DNA from: a virus
IMG/VR virus record: IMGVR_UViG_3300034374_005257
Span: 1-33,928 of that record
Direction: 5' to 3' (one strand)
DNA length: 33,928 bases
Below the pieces are notes generated by a model. The model had not been told where the DNA came from, did no database searches, and saw only the letters and a program-made list of their open reading frames with translations. Shown piece after piece: positions 6,500 through 13,065 of this stretch. The number at the start of each line of letters is the position of its first letter. The stretch's first letter is position 1. Made by a program: the position numbers and the translations under genes.

Positions 6500-6528
6500 G
6501 TTATCAGTCCTGCTTATAATACAGTCAA
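6500..6528 (-). promoter_or_regulatory. Host sigma70-type early promoter
   Basis: On the minus strand TTGACT (6528-6523) and GATAAC (6505-6500) are separated by exactly 17 bases. Both boxes are close to consensus. It points to the early genes, with the 74-base hairpin in its transcript. Confidence 0.5.
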
Positions 6529-6556
6529 TCGCTGTAATCCATTGGTATCACTGGGT

Positions 6557-6580
6557 TCTCAATAAGGTGTACTATTGAGA
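6557..6580. repeat. 8-bp inverted repeat, possible operator or hairpin
   Basis: TCTCAATA (6557-6564) and TATTGAGA (6573-6580) form a perfect inverted repeat around the eight bases AGGTGTAC. It lies about 30 bases upstream of the promoter at 6500-6528. It could be a protein-binding site or an RNA hairpin from the promoter further upstream. Confidence 0.35.
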
Positions 6581-6645
6581 GCAGACAGATTGTGTGAGAT
6601 GTGATTATGCGTGGTGCCGCATAGTTGCTGCCTCGTGGCGTGCGC

Positions 6646-6686
6646 GTGTCCAGCGTACCTGTGCCTGATGCAGATGCTCTGGACAC
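6646..6686. repeat. 8-bp inverted repeat with 25-base spacer
   Basis: GTGTCCAG (6646-6653) and CTGGACAC (6679-6686) are perfectly complementary. They lie in the GC-rich part of the junction region, next to a 10-base direct repeat (CGTGTGCCTG at 6695-6704 and 6719-6728). The function is unknown. Confidence 0.4.
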
Positions 6687-6777
6687 ACCACATGCGTGTG
6701 CCTGCGGGTGTGGGCGGGCGTGTGCCTGTGCGAACACGGGGTACCCCTATGGGGGGGCTGCGGCGCTGAGCCAGCGT

Positions 6778-6805
6778 AGTATTAGACTTGAGAAATTTCT
6801 GTCAA
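6778..6805 (-). promoter_or_regulatory. Possible third host sigma70-type promoter
   Basis: On the minus strand a perfect TTGACA (6805-6800) is followed after 16 bases by AATACT (6783-6778, four of six). The spacer contains the palindrome AGAAATTTCT (6791-6800, touching the -35 box), which could be an operator. It is weaker than the two promoters downstream, because the -10 box and spacing are not ideal. Confidence 0.35.
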
Positions 6806-6841
6806 AAATTAAAGCCCCCTCTACAATGACCTAGAAGAGCG

Positions 6842-7132
6842 TTATTCTTTATCAACCGTGTCGATATACCAAGGAGCAGTTAAACGCATCTCAGGGAGGC
6901 TTGTAGACGTGTCTGACGGGCTTTCTTCGTACACAGGGGACACCATATCAGCAACATGAAGCGTTTCCCAAGTCTTAATCGCTTCATCTACCTCTACTTT
7001 AACCCGATTATCAACTAATTTTTGTTCAATCCACACTAAAAGACCTAGAAGCAGGTGATCCAACCAAGGAATACCTGCTTTCCAGTGTCTATAAAGGATT
7101 TTAAACTCATTTAACTTAAGTTCTTGTCCCAC
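6842..7132 (-). CDS. Unknown protein of 96 residues downstream of thyX
   Basis: The protein begins MGQELKLNEFKILYRHWKAG. A moderately hydrophobic segment (WLDHLLLGLLVWIEQKLVDN) follows, then an acidic part with VEVDEAIKTWETLHVADMV and a C-terminus ending YIDTVDKE. The hydrophobic stretch is short and contains charges, so it reads more like an amphipathic helix than a membrane span. The gene overlaps the thyX 3' end by 22 bases and is probably co-transcribed with it. I do not recognise a family. It is the last gene before the non-coding junction region. Confidence 0.65.
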   Translation of the reverse strand: MGQELKLNEFKILYRHWKAGIPWLDHLLLGLLVWIEQKLVDNRVKVEVDEAIKTWETLHVADMVSPVYEESPSDTSTSLPEMRLTAPWYIDTVDKE

Positions 7133-7752
7133 ATTGCTTCACATACGTTAGGAAGGTGTTGATACAACAAGTCTTGTACCTGACCTGCTATCTGTGCGTG
7201 TTCTTTTTGCGTACCATTACTAGTTCTTAGGTCACAATAATGCAACCAAGACCTAATAGTACCGTTCATGTACAACTTAGTAGGAGCTGCCATAGGAAGT
7301 ACTTCTCTTGCACACTCCTTAGCTACCCCAGCTGCTACCAGATCTTTATAGAGACCATAGCAATCAGAGTAAAGACTACCAATCCTAAACTGGAAGTTCT
7401 TCTTTAGCACATCATCTAGATCATCAATACTATTTTGTCTGTTCTTTGTATCTTGTCTACGAAGTTCAGGTATTGATGCCGGGACTGTTACTTCTGCATA
7501 CCGTTGACTAAACTCTTGAAAGCTAAAACTCCTATGCCTAAGGATCTGTGCTGCAATACTACGTGTTGTTTCTATTTCTACACACATGTTAACCATTTCA
7601 AAGGGTGACCAATGTTGATGGTTAATAAGATACTTAATTAGTTTAGCACTGGTCTCAGTGTTTGATTGATTACTTGGGTTAGATACCCTAGCCATGTAAC
7701 TAATAAGTTCTTCAGCGTTAGGAGTGATGTGTACGAGGGTGGTGGAGTGCAT
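7111..7752 (-). CDS. thyX: FAD-dependent thymidylate synthase ThyX
   Basis: ThyX makes dTMP from dUMP using methylene-tetrahydrofolate and reduced FAD, supplying dTTP for phage DNA. The signature RHRX7S is present as RHRSFSFQEFS (residues 72-82 from my start), followed by QRY. The C-terminal part has the family block AREVLPMAAPTKLYMNG...IRSWLHYCDLR. The 213-residue length fits cyanophage ThyX. I chose the ATG at 7752 (MHSTTLVHITPNAEEL) because homologues begin just before the VHITP segment; a GTG at 7815 would add 21 unlike residues. Unusually, it lies between the terminase-end terminator and the early promoters, away from the replication genes. Confidence 0.93.
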   Translation of the reverse strand: MHSTTLVHITPNAEELISYMARVSNPSNQSNTETSAKLIKYLINHQHWSPFEMVNMCVEIETTRSIAAQILRHRSFSFQEFSQRYAEVTVPASIPELRRQDTKNRQNSIDDLDDVLKKNFQFRIGSLYSDCYGLYKDLVAAGVAKECAREVLPMAAPTKLYMNGTIRSWLHYCDLRTSNGTQKEHAQIAGQVQDLLYQHLPNVCEAMWDKNLS

Positions 7753-7898
7753 ACAGTAGTATAAGTAGTGACGGGATTCAGAAGGATGGAGAGAATCAGT
7801 ACTCACTAGATTCACCCGTTAAAGGAGATGGAGTAGATGAATGAACTAAGAGGGAGATGTTTGTCTTTGGAGTCTTTGTTCCCTCACTGTTCATTAGT

Positions 7899-7949
7899 AA
7901 AAAAAGGGGAAGATGATCAAGACAACTTGTTTGTCTTGGAGTCTTCCCC
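7899..7949 (-). terminator. Strong rho-independent terminator after the packaging genes
   Basis: On the minus strand GGGGAAGA (7949-7942) pairs with TCTTCCCC (7913-7906). Inside this, AAGACAA pairs with TTGTCTT (7937-7931 with 7925-7919) around a five-base loop. Seven T residues follow directly (7905-7899). This is the expected end of late transcription after the large terminase. It would separate that operon from thyX unless read-through occurs. Confidence 0.85.
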
Positions 7950-7976
7950 CTCCAGGAGTCGGGTCCACCCTTCCCT

Positions 7977-7994
7977 TCCCCTGTATACATGTGG
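7977..7994 (-). repeat. 18-base repeat shared with the RNA polymerase gene, intergenic copy
   Basis: CCCTGTATACATGTGGGA lies here and also at 2756-2773 inside the RNA polymerase gene, in the same orientation. After one mismatch both copies continue with CGC. About one such pair in a hundred genomes of this size would be expected by chance. Confidence 0.6.
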
Positions 7995-8005
7995 GACCGC
8001 TCTTA

Positions 8006-8036
8006 AACCCAGTGTGGGCCTGGGTTCACACCCAGG
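8006..8036 (-). promoter_or_regulatory. Two mutually exclusive hairpins across the terminase stop codon
   Basis: CCTGGGT/ACCCAGG (8019-8025 with 8030-8036) forms a perfect 7-bp stem with a four-base loop containing part of the terminase stop codon. The alternative stem AACCCAG/CTGGGTT (8006-8012 with 8020-8026) uses the same bases. Such a pair could protect the mRNA 3' end or act as a switch. It may also be incidental. Confidence 0.4.
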
Positions 8037-9756
8037 TAGGGACTGACTTTTTACCAGCCAACATTCTAGCTTGTTTACGTTGGTCTAAATTCATTCCAAA
8101 CACCATATGATTAGCTGCTGATTGAGGGTCATCTAACCAAGCTTCTTGTAAATCATTCCAATCTTCTTGTCGTCTTTGTTTAACGACTTCATGAGCTGAG
8201 ATAGCAAGAGCATCTGTGAAGTATTTAACACCTTGAGCTAATGAGTCTAGTCTATCATCGTGTCTTACGGCACCTTTTTCCCGACACATCCTTGACATCT
8301 GATAGAACAACATGTAAAGGAGTCTAGTTTCGGGTGCGGCTTCCTTATTCGAGTTGAAGTCCCATTCCACCACAGACCGATTAACAATAAGCTTATGTTG
8401 ATTAAGAATAGGCTCAAGGGTATCAATAATACGGTCTTCTTTTCGAACATTAGCACGGACTTCTTCAATGTCAATAGCTTGTTTAGTTTGTTGAAGATGT
8501 TTACGGAATAGTTCTGCTACGATACCATCACCAAAGTTAGTTTCAATAAGAAGTTTAGTTACACCGTATTTCTTACAACCTCTAAGGATGTCTAACAAGG
8601 TATTATCACTATAACCGTCTTGGTAAGCACGTATTTCATGTAGATAGATAAACCCATTACGTTGACTAAGGAAGGAAGCTGCTGTTTCGTCAGTACCACG
8701 ACCACTAGGGTCCACACTACAAATGGTTTCAGTGTAAGGTAACCAATCACCTTGCATAACCATAGGTGAGTAGAAGTAGTCTCCCGGTAACCCTACGGTA
8801 GGTAGATCTTTAATAACATTACTTGGATCACTACACCACACCACAGAATCAGGACATTCAGTAGGGTTAACTGATGTAACAATCAGGTCTTGCATCTTAA
8901 GTGGGAACTTTTCAGCATCACTAAGACTGGTGTCTAGCATGAATTGTAGCATAAAATTGCTACGACCCATTGATGCTTCACGTTCAATCAGATCGTCATC
9001 AGAGAAACGGTCTGGATCTGTTACTGCCCAAGGTTCAATACCACCTTCAATGTCTTCCTGTACTTGTGGTGCAAGGAGTCCTTCGTAGTTAGATAGTTTA
9101 CGTGGGTAACGTGCTGGCCAAACAAATGGTTTGTAGTTACGTTCAGCAAGCTTACGGTAGATGGTAAAGGTAGTCTGTGGTGTACCAAGGTACATAATAC
9201 GGCTGTCTTTCTTTGGTGTAAGAATAGATTCAGCCTCAGTACAAAGTTGAAGGAGTTTCTCTCGCATCATCTCTGTCATCGAGTTACCCGGCACCTCAAT
9301 ATCGTCTAGGATCATTAGGTCAGCACGAGAACCAGTTAGCTGACCCGTAATACCAACCGACTTAACGGATGGTGCTTGGTGAGGACTACATTGCACATCA
9401 AAGCTAATACGAGACCAACGTGCATCATCACTCTTTGGTCTCAAATGTGATAGCCACGGTGTCTCAATGATCAGCTTCTGTAGAAAGATAGACATGTTAT
9501 CAGCTCGCTCCTTAGAAGCCGAGATAATCATGATCTTCTTTTCGGGGTTATTGAAGAGTGTCCATAAGACAAACGCACCAGTAATCCACGATTTACCGAC
9601 TCCTCGGAAAGCTTGGATCTGTAGTCGTTTAGGACCGTGTTGTAGGTAATCAGCAATAGCGTATTGAGCTCGGGTTGGGGAGGGTAGGTCTAGTTGTTGC
9701 CACAAAGCTTGAAGAAACAACTTAAAATCGTCTTTAAGGGCGTCTAAAACATTCAT
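8026..9756 (-). CDS. terL: Terminase large subunit / DNA maturase B (T7 gp19-like)
   Basis: The 576-residue ATP-driven packaging motor and genome-cutting nuclease. Walker A is AFRGVGKS (residues 49-56), followed by the adenine/coupling region IISASKERAD. Walker B is LMILDD (147-152), and GTPQTTFTIY forms motif III. The RNase H-like nuclease domain has VDPSGRGTDE with D349, ETNFGDG near 405 and HDDRLDSL with D500/D504. All match T7 gp19 closely; ITGQLTGSRAD and LPKVGL-type blocks are also shared. It assembles with the small subunit encoded at 11681-11932 and binds the portal. Two nuclease genes and a hairpin separate it from that subunit, and it is the last gene before a strong terminator. Confidence 0.97.
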   Translation of the reverse strand: MNVLDALKDDFKLFLQALWQQLDLPSPTRAQYAIADYLQHGPKRLQIQAFRGVGKSWITGAFVLWTLFNNPEKKIMIISASKERADNMSIFLQKLIIETPWLSHLRPKSDDARWSRISFDVQCSPHQAPSVKSVGITGQLTGSRADLMILDDIEVPGNSMTEMMREKLLQLCTEAESILTPKKDSRIMYLGTPQTTFTIYRKLAERNYKPFVWPARYPRKLSNYEGLLAPQVQEDIEGGIEPWAVTDPDRFSDDDLIEREASMGRSNFMLQFMLDTSLSDAEKFPLKMQDLIVTSVNPTECPDSVVWCSDPSNVIKDLPTVGLPGDYFYSPMVMQGDWLPYTETICSVDPSGRGTDETAASFLSQRNGFIYLHEIRAYQDGYSDNTLLDILRGCKKYGVTKLLIETNFGDGIVAELFRKHLQQTKQAIDIEEVRANVRKEDRIIDTLEPILNQHKLIVNRSVVEWDFNSNKEAAPETRLLYMLFYQMSRMCREKGAVRHDDRLDSLAQGVKYFTDALAISAHEVVKQRRQEDWNDLQEAWLDDPQSAANHMVFGMNLDQRKQARMLAGKKSVPTWV

Positions 9757-9782
9757 ATGATAGAATATACCTAAGGTAGGTT

Positions 9783-9815
9783 AGAGGCGCCTTGTAGGGG
9801 CACAGAGACGCCTCT
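9783..9815 (-). promoter_or_regulatory. Intergenic hairpin before the large terminase gene
   Basis: AGAGGCG (9783-9789) pairs with CGCCTCT (9809-9815) around a 19-base loop, in the 68-base gap between the upstream nuclease-like gene and terL. No T run follows it on the coding strand, so it is a leader structure or processing site rather than a terminator. Just upstream on the coding strand is AATCACTATCAGAGG, a loose match to a T7-class promoter core. Confidence 0.4.
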
Positions 9816-9824
9816 GATAGTGAT

Positions 9825-11132
9825 TTATTTTTTAACGCCTTGAATAGCTTGCATCACTGGACCCATTTCGCTAATAATTTCAGCACCAAACTCTTTTTTA
9901 AGTTTAGGTTTAACTACAGTATTAACTAAACGAGCGTATGTTTCAATAATACTAAACAATTCGTTTACATCTGTGTTACCTGAAAGAATAGCGTTGCTAA
10001 TTTCTGAGCCCCAATCAGCAATAGCTAATTCACCTTTCTTTTTACCAGCTCCTTCAAGACCAATTTCTTTAGCCCAAGAGTGATAACCACCTTTTTTACG
10101 GTGCAAGGCTTTATTCATTAGTGCAATGTTTTCAGGAACACCAGATGTAGGCAATTTAATCTTTTGCAAAAGGTGCATAAGATTCATTGCAACATAAGGA
10201 TCTTGAGCTACAGTAGTTAGCATAAACTCAGCAGCCTCTTTATTGCCAAAGATATGATGCCATTCTTTACCAACAACAGTGTTAAACGTTTTTGTAACCA
10301 TCTTCCTAATTGGATTAGCCGGGTCATACAGCTGTTCACTAGGATTTAATGGGTTTTGAGTAAAATCGTCATACATTCTGCGTTGTTTACTGGCTGATTT
10401 AGAACGCATATAGTCGGACATTTGACCTTTAAGTTCGTCGGCACGTCCAATAAGTCGTGTCAACCAACCACCTTTATCTTTCGCAAACTCTTCTAAAGAC
10501 ATAGCTTTGTATTTAGCTTTAATGTCTTTATGATATGGTTGCTCTAGAACCTTTTTAACTTGTTCAACAGGTGCGTTTTCTTTAAGAAGAGTTTTAATGC
10601 TACCTTGCCACCCAGTTGGTCGCATATCAGATGCAATTTGCAACGGTTGAGCAGACAATTCTGCAAGAGTTGGTGCTGCTTTTTGAAGAGTCATGCCGCC
10701 CCCACTGCTAGCTAATGCCATAGCTGGAGAAAAATCCATTGGTGGCGGTGTTGGAGGTTGGGTAATAACTTCAGGCTTAATGCCTTTAGGAATTACAGGT
10801 TTAGCAGCACGAGAAATTTCAGGTCCAGGTACAGCTATTCCTGCTCCAAATCCAACAACTTGCCCAAGAAGTTCATTACCTGTAGCTTGCCCAACCATCT
10901 CACCGAGAGCTGAAGCACCTCTATCAGCTACTCCAATAGGGGTTTTACCTGCAACATACTCAACCCCTCCACTTAACGCATCAAGTGCTTGATTAATTGG
11001 TTGAGGTGTAGCAGATCGTATTAATTGCTGAATCTGTTGAAATTTATTAAAAGCAAACTTTACAGTGCCCCCAATTTGCTCTAAAGCATTGTAGCCTTTT
11101 TTTAAAATTTCTTCGTCTGTTAATAACTCCAT
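9825..11132 (-). CDS. Large protein with a C-terminal HNH/His-Me finger-like motif
   Basis: A 435-residue protein of three parts. The first (1-110) is helical, with a Gly/Ala-rich hydrophobic tract at about 55-103 (VGQATGNELLGQVVGFGAGI). A Pro-rich linker follows, with PPTPPP near 127. The last part (about 170-435) is charged and helical. Within it, GKEWHHIFG (WHH at 291-293) followed by N335, NKALH (H344) and GYH (H351) follows the EWHH...N...LH...H layout of His-Me finger (HNH-type) nucleases seen in polymorphic toxins. The ATG overlaps the stop of the HNH gene as TAATG. It may be a packaging-linked or virion-carried nuclease. The fold assignment is inference from motif spacing. Confidence 0.6.
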   Translation of the reverse strand: MELLTDEEILKKGYNALEQIGGTVKFAFNKFQQIQQLIRSATPQPINQALDALSGGVEYVAGKTPIGVADRGASALGEMVGQATGNELLGQVVGFGAGIAVPGPEISRAAKPVIPKGIKPEVITQPPTPPPMDFSPAMALASSGGGMTLQKAAPTLAELSAQPLQIASDMRPTGWQGSIKTLLKENAPVEQVKKVLEQPYHKDIKAKYKAMSLEEFAKDKGGWLTRLIGRADELKGQMSDYMRSKSASKQRRMYDDFTQNPLNPSEQLYDPANPIRKMVTKTFNTVVGKEWHHIFGNKEAAEFMLTTVAQDPYVAMNLMHLLQKIKLPTSGVPENIALMNKALHRKKGGYHSWAKEIGLEGAGKKKGELAIADWGSEISNAILSGNTDVNELFSIIETYARLVNTVVKPKLKKEFGAEIISEMGPVMQAIQGVKK

Positions 11133-11458
11133 TACCTAATATGTTGTAAAATAAGATGTTCTCTATGTGTTATCCCGAATGTCTTTCGCATCCATGATAA
11201 CCAGTTACTGCTACCTTTTGCCTGATTACAACTCCAACATGAGGGTACAAGATTTGATGTAAGATCTTCGCCGCCAAAGCAGCGAGGACGGACGTGATCA
11301 AGAGTGAGTTCATGTAATTCATAAGTTTCTCCACAATAGACACATTGACAATTGAAGTGCTCTTTGATGGCTCTTCTCCAGAGCCGTTTAGCTTCAGGAC
11401 TTGTCATGGTTATTAGGTTTTGAAGGTAGTGATCAGGGGTTGGCAGCAACGGAGTCAT
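11132..11458 (-). CDS. HNH endonuclease
   Basis: A 108-residue HNH nuclease. A zinc ribbon is formed by CVYC (C39, C42) and CWSC (C74, C77). The core has LTLDHVRPRCFGGED (D54, H55), then N69 in LTSNLVP and N78 in CNQAKG, the usual HNH order. It should nick or cut double-stranded DNA with a divalent metal. The ATG at 11458 overlaps the preceding stop by four bases (ATGA). A second ATG at 11407 (MTSPEAKRLW) matches where I remember cyanophage homologues starting, so the true N-terminus may be 17 residues shorter. Lying between terminase subunits, it may assist packaging cleavage, as HNH proteins do in some other phages, or be a homing-type passenger. Confidence 0.9.
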   Translation of the reverse strand: MTPLLPTPDHYLQNLITMTSPEAKRLWRRAIKEHFNCQCVYCGETYELHELTLDHVRPRCFGGEDLTSNLVPSCWSCNQAKGSSNWLSWMRKTFGITHREHLILQHIR

Positions 11459-11700
11459 TTCCTAGACCGATTTCTAGCTCGATTTTTAGACGCTTTTTCA
11501 AGTACAGTTGAACCATCTTTTTTGTGTGAGACATCCTTTCCGTCACCATTTCCATAGGTACCACGTTTGTGATTTTCTCGGTTAAGTTCAACACGCTTTT
11601 TAATTTGTAAGGATTGACGATTATATCGAGCTTGTTGTCTAAGACGTTTAGCACGTGCTTTAGGGTTTTTCTTGTAGTAATCAGACGTACGACTTGCCAT
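11455..11700 (-). CDS. Very basic small protein, probably nucleic-acid binding
   Basis: An 81-residue protein very rich in Lys, Arg and Asn: MASRTSDYYKKNPKARAKRL, then QARYNRQ, RVELNRENHKRGTYGNGDGK and DVSHKKDGS, ending NRARNRSRK. The GTYGNGDGKDVSHKKDGS segment is conserved in small basic proteins that I recall from cyanophages and some large DNA viruses, where no function is established. The ATG at 11700 is preferred over a start at 11730, as MASRTSDYY is the natural N-terminus. It starts within the small terminase gene and ends over the HNH start. A DNA-condensing or packaging role is inferred from charge and position. Confidence 0.8.
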   Translation of the reverse strand: MASRTSDYYKKNPKARAKRLRQQARYNRQSLQIKKRVELNRENHKRGTYGNGDGKDVSHKKDGSTVLEKASKNRARNRSRK

Positions 11701-11932
11701 AAAGCCTCTTTTGTACAAGTTCAGGGTCAACCTTAGGTAGGACCGTAGCTAGTTTATCGAGGGGATTACCATCATAAGCAACCCCACTAATGTCATTTTT
11801 AGCGAGCCAATCACAAGCAGCTTTTAGCTCTTGAGCAGTAGCTTCACCGGATTTAATACGCTTGAGGAATTCACTGGTAACAAGGTTGTGAAGCTCGTTA
11901 AATTGATCCTCTGTAGCTTTCTTTTTAACCAT
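11681..11932 (-). CDS. terS: Terminase small subunit / DNA maturase A (T7 gp18-like position)
   Basis: An 83-residue helical protein: a Lys-rich start, then LHNLVTSEFLKRIKSGEATA, QELKAACDWLAKNDISGV and LDKLATVLPKVDPEL. The pattern LxxRIxxGxATxxxLxxAxxFLxxNxI followed by a C-terminal LPxxxPE segment is typical of the small packaging subunit in T7-like phages; it is close in length to T7 gp18 (89). It should bind the genome concatemer and recruit the large subunit. It lies just after the lysis genes, as gene 18 does in T7 (17.5 holin, 18, 18.5, 19). The assignment rests on pattern and place rather than close identity. Confidence 0.75.
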   Translation of the reverse strand: MVKKKATEDQFNELHNLVTSEFLKRIKSGEATAQELKAACDWLAKNDISGVAYDGNPLDKLATVLPKVDPELVQKRLYGKSYV

Positions 11933-12158
11933 TTCTCAATACGATTTGGTCTAATTTATTTTCGATGCGAATCATGTGATCCTCCATCTTTTGTAATGCA
12001 GTAGATAGCTCTTGCTTTTGAACATAGTTCTCAGCTACACGAAGCTCTATTCGATCTACACGACTATCAACTTCACCAATTTTAGTGTAAAGTTTATTAT
12101 GAACAGACACAATAGCTGTAAGTAATGCTATGCCTGCTGCTACCCCTGCTTCAATCAT
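11925..12158 (-). CDS. Holin- or spanin-like membrane protein with coiled coil
   Basis: The 77-residue protein has one N-terminal membrane helix (EAGVAAGIALLTAIVSVHNK), then a long charged helix with heptad spacing (VDSRVDRIELRVAENYVQKQ, MEDHMIRIENKLDQI). This layout occurs in small phage lysis proteins: a class of single-span holins, XhlA-like proteins and i-spanins. It directly follows the endolysin, overlapping by eight bases, and precedes the small terminase, matching the T7 holin position. I favour a lysis role, most likely holin. The sequence alone does not separate holin from spanin. Confidence 0.65.
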   Translation of the reverse strand: MIEAGVAAGIALLTAIVSVHNKLYTKIGEVDSRVDRIELRVAENYVQKQELSTALQKMEDHMIRIENKLDQIVLRNG

Positions 12159-12726
12159 GTTGCTCCATCAACCGAATCAACTTTTGTGAATACACGGGAT
12201 CCGTGGCATAACCTTCCCGCTTAAGGAGGTATGCACAGTCTTCACGAGAGGTGGCTCGGTTGACGCCTTTATACCCTTTGTAGTCTTTATACCATTGGGT
12301 AACAAGGTGGTTCACACAGTCGTATGGGGTAGCAAAGTCTTTGAAGGAAGCTTTGATGGTTACAGGACCATTGCCATAGTCTTCCCAGGTGGTCTTGACC
12401 GTACCTGTTCCTTTGATACCAAAGTAGTTATTCTTACCGGATAGTGCTGTACCAAATGCACTTTCAAGTGCCCATTGTGCAGCGACTACTTCTGGGAACT
12501 TAGCACCGGCTGCTTTTGCTGCAGCTTCAATACCTTCCCAGGTATTAGTAAACTCTTGGGGTTTAGAAGGGGTAGGAGTAGCTGGTGTAGTTCGCCAGGT
12601 TCTTACCCATTCAACATCATCAGAAAGACCATAGGGACCAAGAAGTGTTTCAAGTTCCGCTATGGCCTGTTGTTGATGAGGTAACCCCTTAAAGTTTTTG
12701 ATAACGTCAAGGAGTTTAATGCTCAT
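12151..12726 (-). CDS. Endolysin, glucosaminidase (GH73/FlgJ-like)
   Basis: A 191-residue cell-wall hydrolase. After an N-terminal helix region (LLDVIKNFKGLPHQQQAIAE) and a Thr/Pro-rich linker (ATPTPSKP), the catalytic domain runs from about 60 to 190. Its core, FPEVVAAQWALESAFGTALS, has a likely catalytic E88, followed by NNYFGIKG, the standard start of the glucosaminidase domain. It should cut the glycan strand of host peptidoglycan at lysis. T7 uses an amidase (gene 3.5) as its lysozyme. Here the enzyme is a different class, placed in the late region beside the holin-like gene. No signal peptide is present, so release would need the holin. Confidence 0.88.
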   Translation of the reverse strand: MSIKLLDVIKNFKGLPHQQQAIAELETLLGPYGLSDDVEWVRTWRTTPATPTPSKPQEFTNTWEGIEAAAKAAGAKFPEVVAAQWALESAFGTALSGKNNYFGIKGTGTVKTTWEDYGNGPVTIKASFKDFATPYDCVNHLVTQWYKDYKGYKGVNRATSREDCAYLLKREGYATDPVYSQKLIRLMEQHD

Positions 12727-12730
12727 TGTT

Positions 12731-13060
12731 TTACATAAATACTCGTGCAGGAGTCTCGGGAGTCACCGCATAGGCATCCCATCCATCAGGCACTACGCCT
12801 TGGTAGTTGATGTGCCAGCCGTCAAGCTCCGTAAAAGGTACAATGATATCTCCGTTTTCGTCGTATTCACCACCACGGGTGATGGTGCCGACCACATCAA
12901 TGGCACGGTCTTGGGTGTAAGCAGCAAGCTGTTCAACACCTTCTTCGTCGGTGACCATGAAGCCAGCATTACGGGCTGCAGTGAGCCAGGTTGCTTCATC
13001 GGGAAAGCGGAAGAACGGTCCAATAGGAGCCGGTTCTTGTTGGAGGATTTCGTCAGTCAT
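12731..13060 (-). CDS. Small protein of the tail-fibre cluster, 109 residues
   Basis: The protein includes PIGPFFRFPDEATWLTAARN, VTDEEGVEQ, a strand-rich part (AIDVVGTITRGGEYDENGDI) and DGWHINYQGVVPDGWDAYAV. Short proteins with FFRFPDExxW...DVVGxI..GGxYD...DGWHxNY are frequent next to tail-fibre genes in cyanophages. I recall no proven function. The position directly after the 986-residue modular fibre protein suggests a fibre-associated or assembly protein. It is acidic and soluble, with no signal. Confidence 0.7.
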   Translation of the reverse strand: MTDEILQQEPAPIGPFFRFPDEATWLTAARNAGFMVTDEEGVEQLAAYTQDRAIDVVGTITRGGEYDENGDIIVPFTELDGWHINYQGVVPDGWDAYAVTPETPARVFM

Positions 13061-13065
13061 GGCGA

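Larger units (their letters stand above)
5966..6841. other. 876-base non-coding, GC-rich, hairpin-rich region; probable genome-end junction and early promoter region
   Basis: No ORF here has a convincing protein. Translations in all frames are low in acidic residues, Arg/Cys/Ser-rich and unlike the neighbours. The stretch holds three sigma70-type promoters facing the early genes, a 74-base nested hairpin, several shorter inverted repeats, and a segment at about 6630-6770 with long G runs and the palindrome GGGGTACCCC. In T7-like phages this combination is found at the left genome end. The right-end terminase genes lie just beyond it, so the joined terminal repeat may be within or next to this region. 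I found no tRNA in it. Confidence 0.6.
7753..8025 (-). other. Non-coding gap between terminase and thyX
   Basis: This 273-base gap holds the strong terminator at 7899-7949, the hairpin overlapping the terminase stop codon and a repeat also found in the polymerase gene (7977-7994). It also holds two imperfect copies of a GTTTGTCTTTGGAGTCTT-type sequence, at 7859-7885 and 7929-7952, which flank and partly form the terminator. No convincing gene is seen, and I found no clear promoter for thyX. Confidence 0.5.

Noticed and set aside
6525-6834. ORFs of about 70 codons on both strands in the GC-rich island
   Set aside because: The translations are low-complexity Ala/His/Pro/Cys or Arg/Pro without a family, ribosome site or neighbour coupling. 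They arise from biased base composition.
8610-8625. TATCACTATAACC on the plus strand inside terL as a phage promoter
   Set aside because: Only seven bases match the T7 core, and the initiation GGG is missing. It is explained by coding sequence.
9783-9815. The hairpin before terL as a terminator
   Set aside because: No T run follows the stem on the coding strand; the T-rich stretch lies on the opposite side. It is kept only as an unassigned hairpin.
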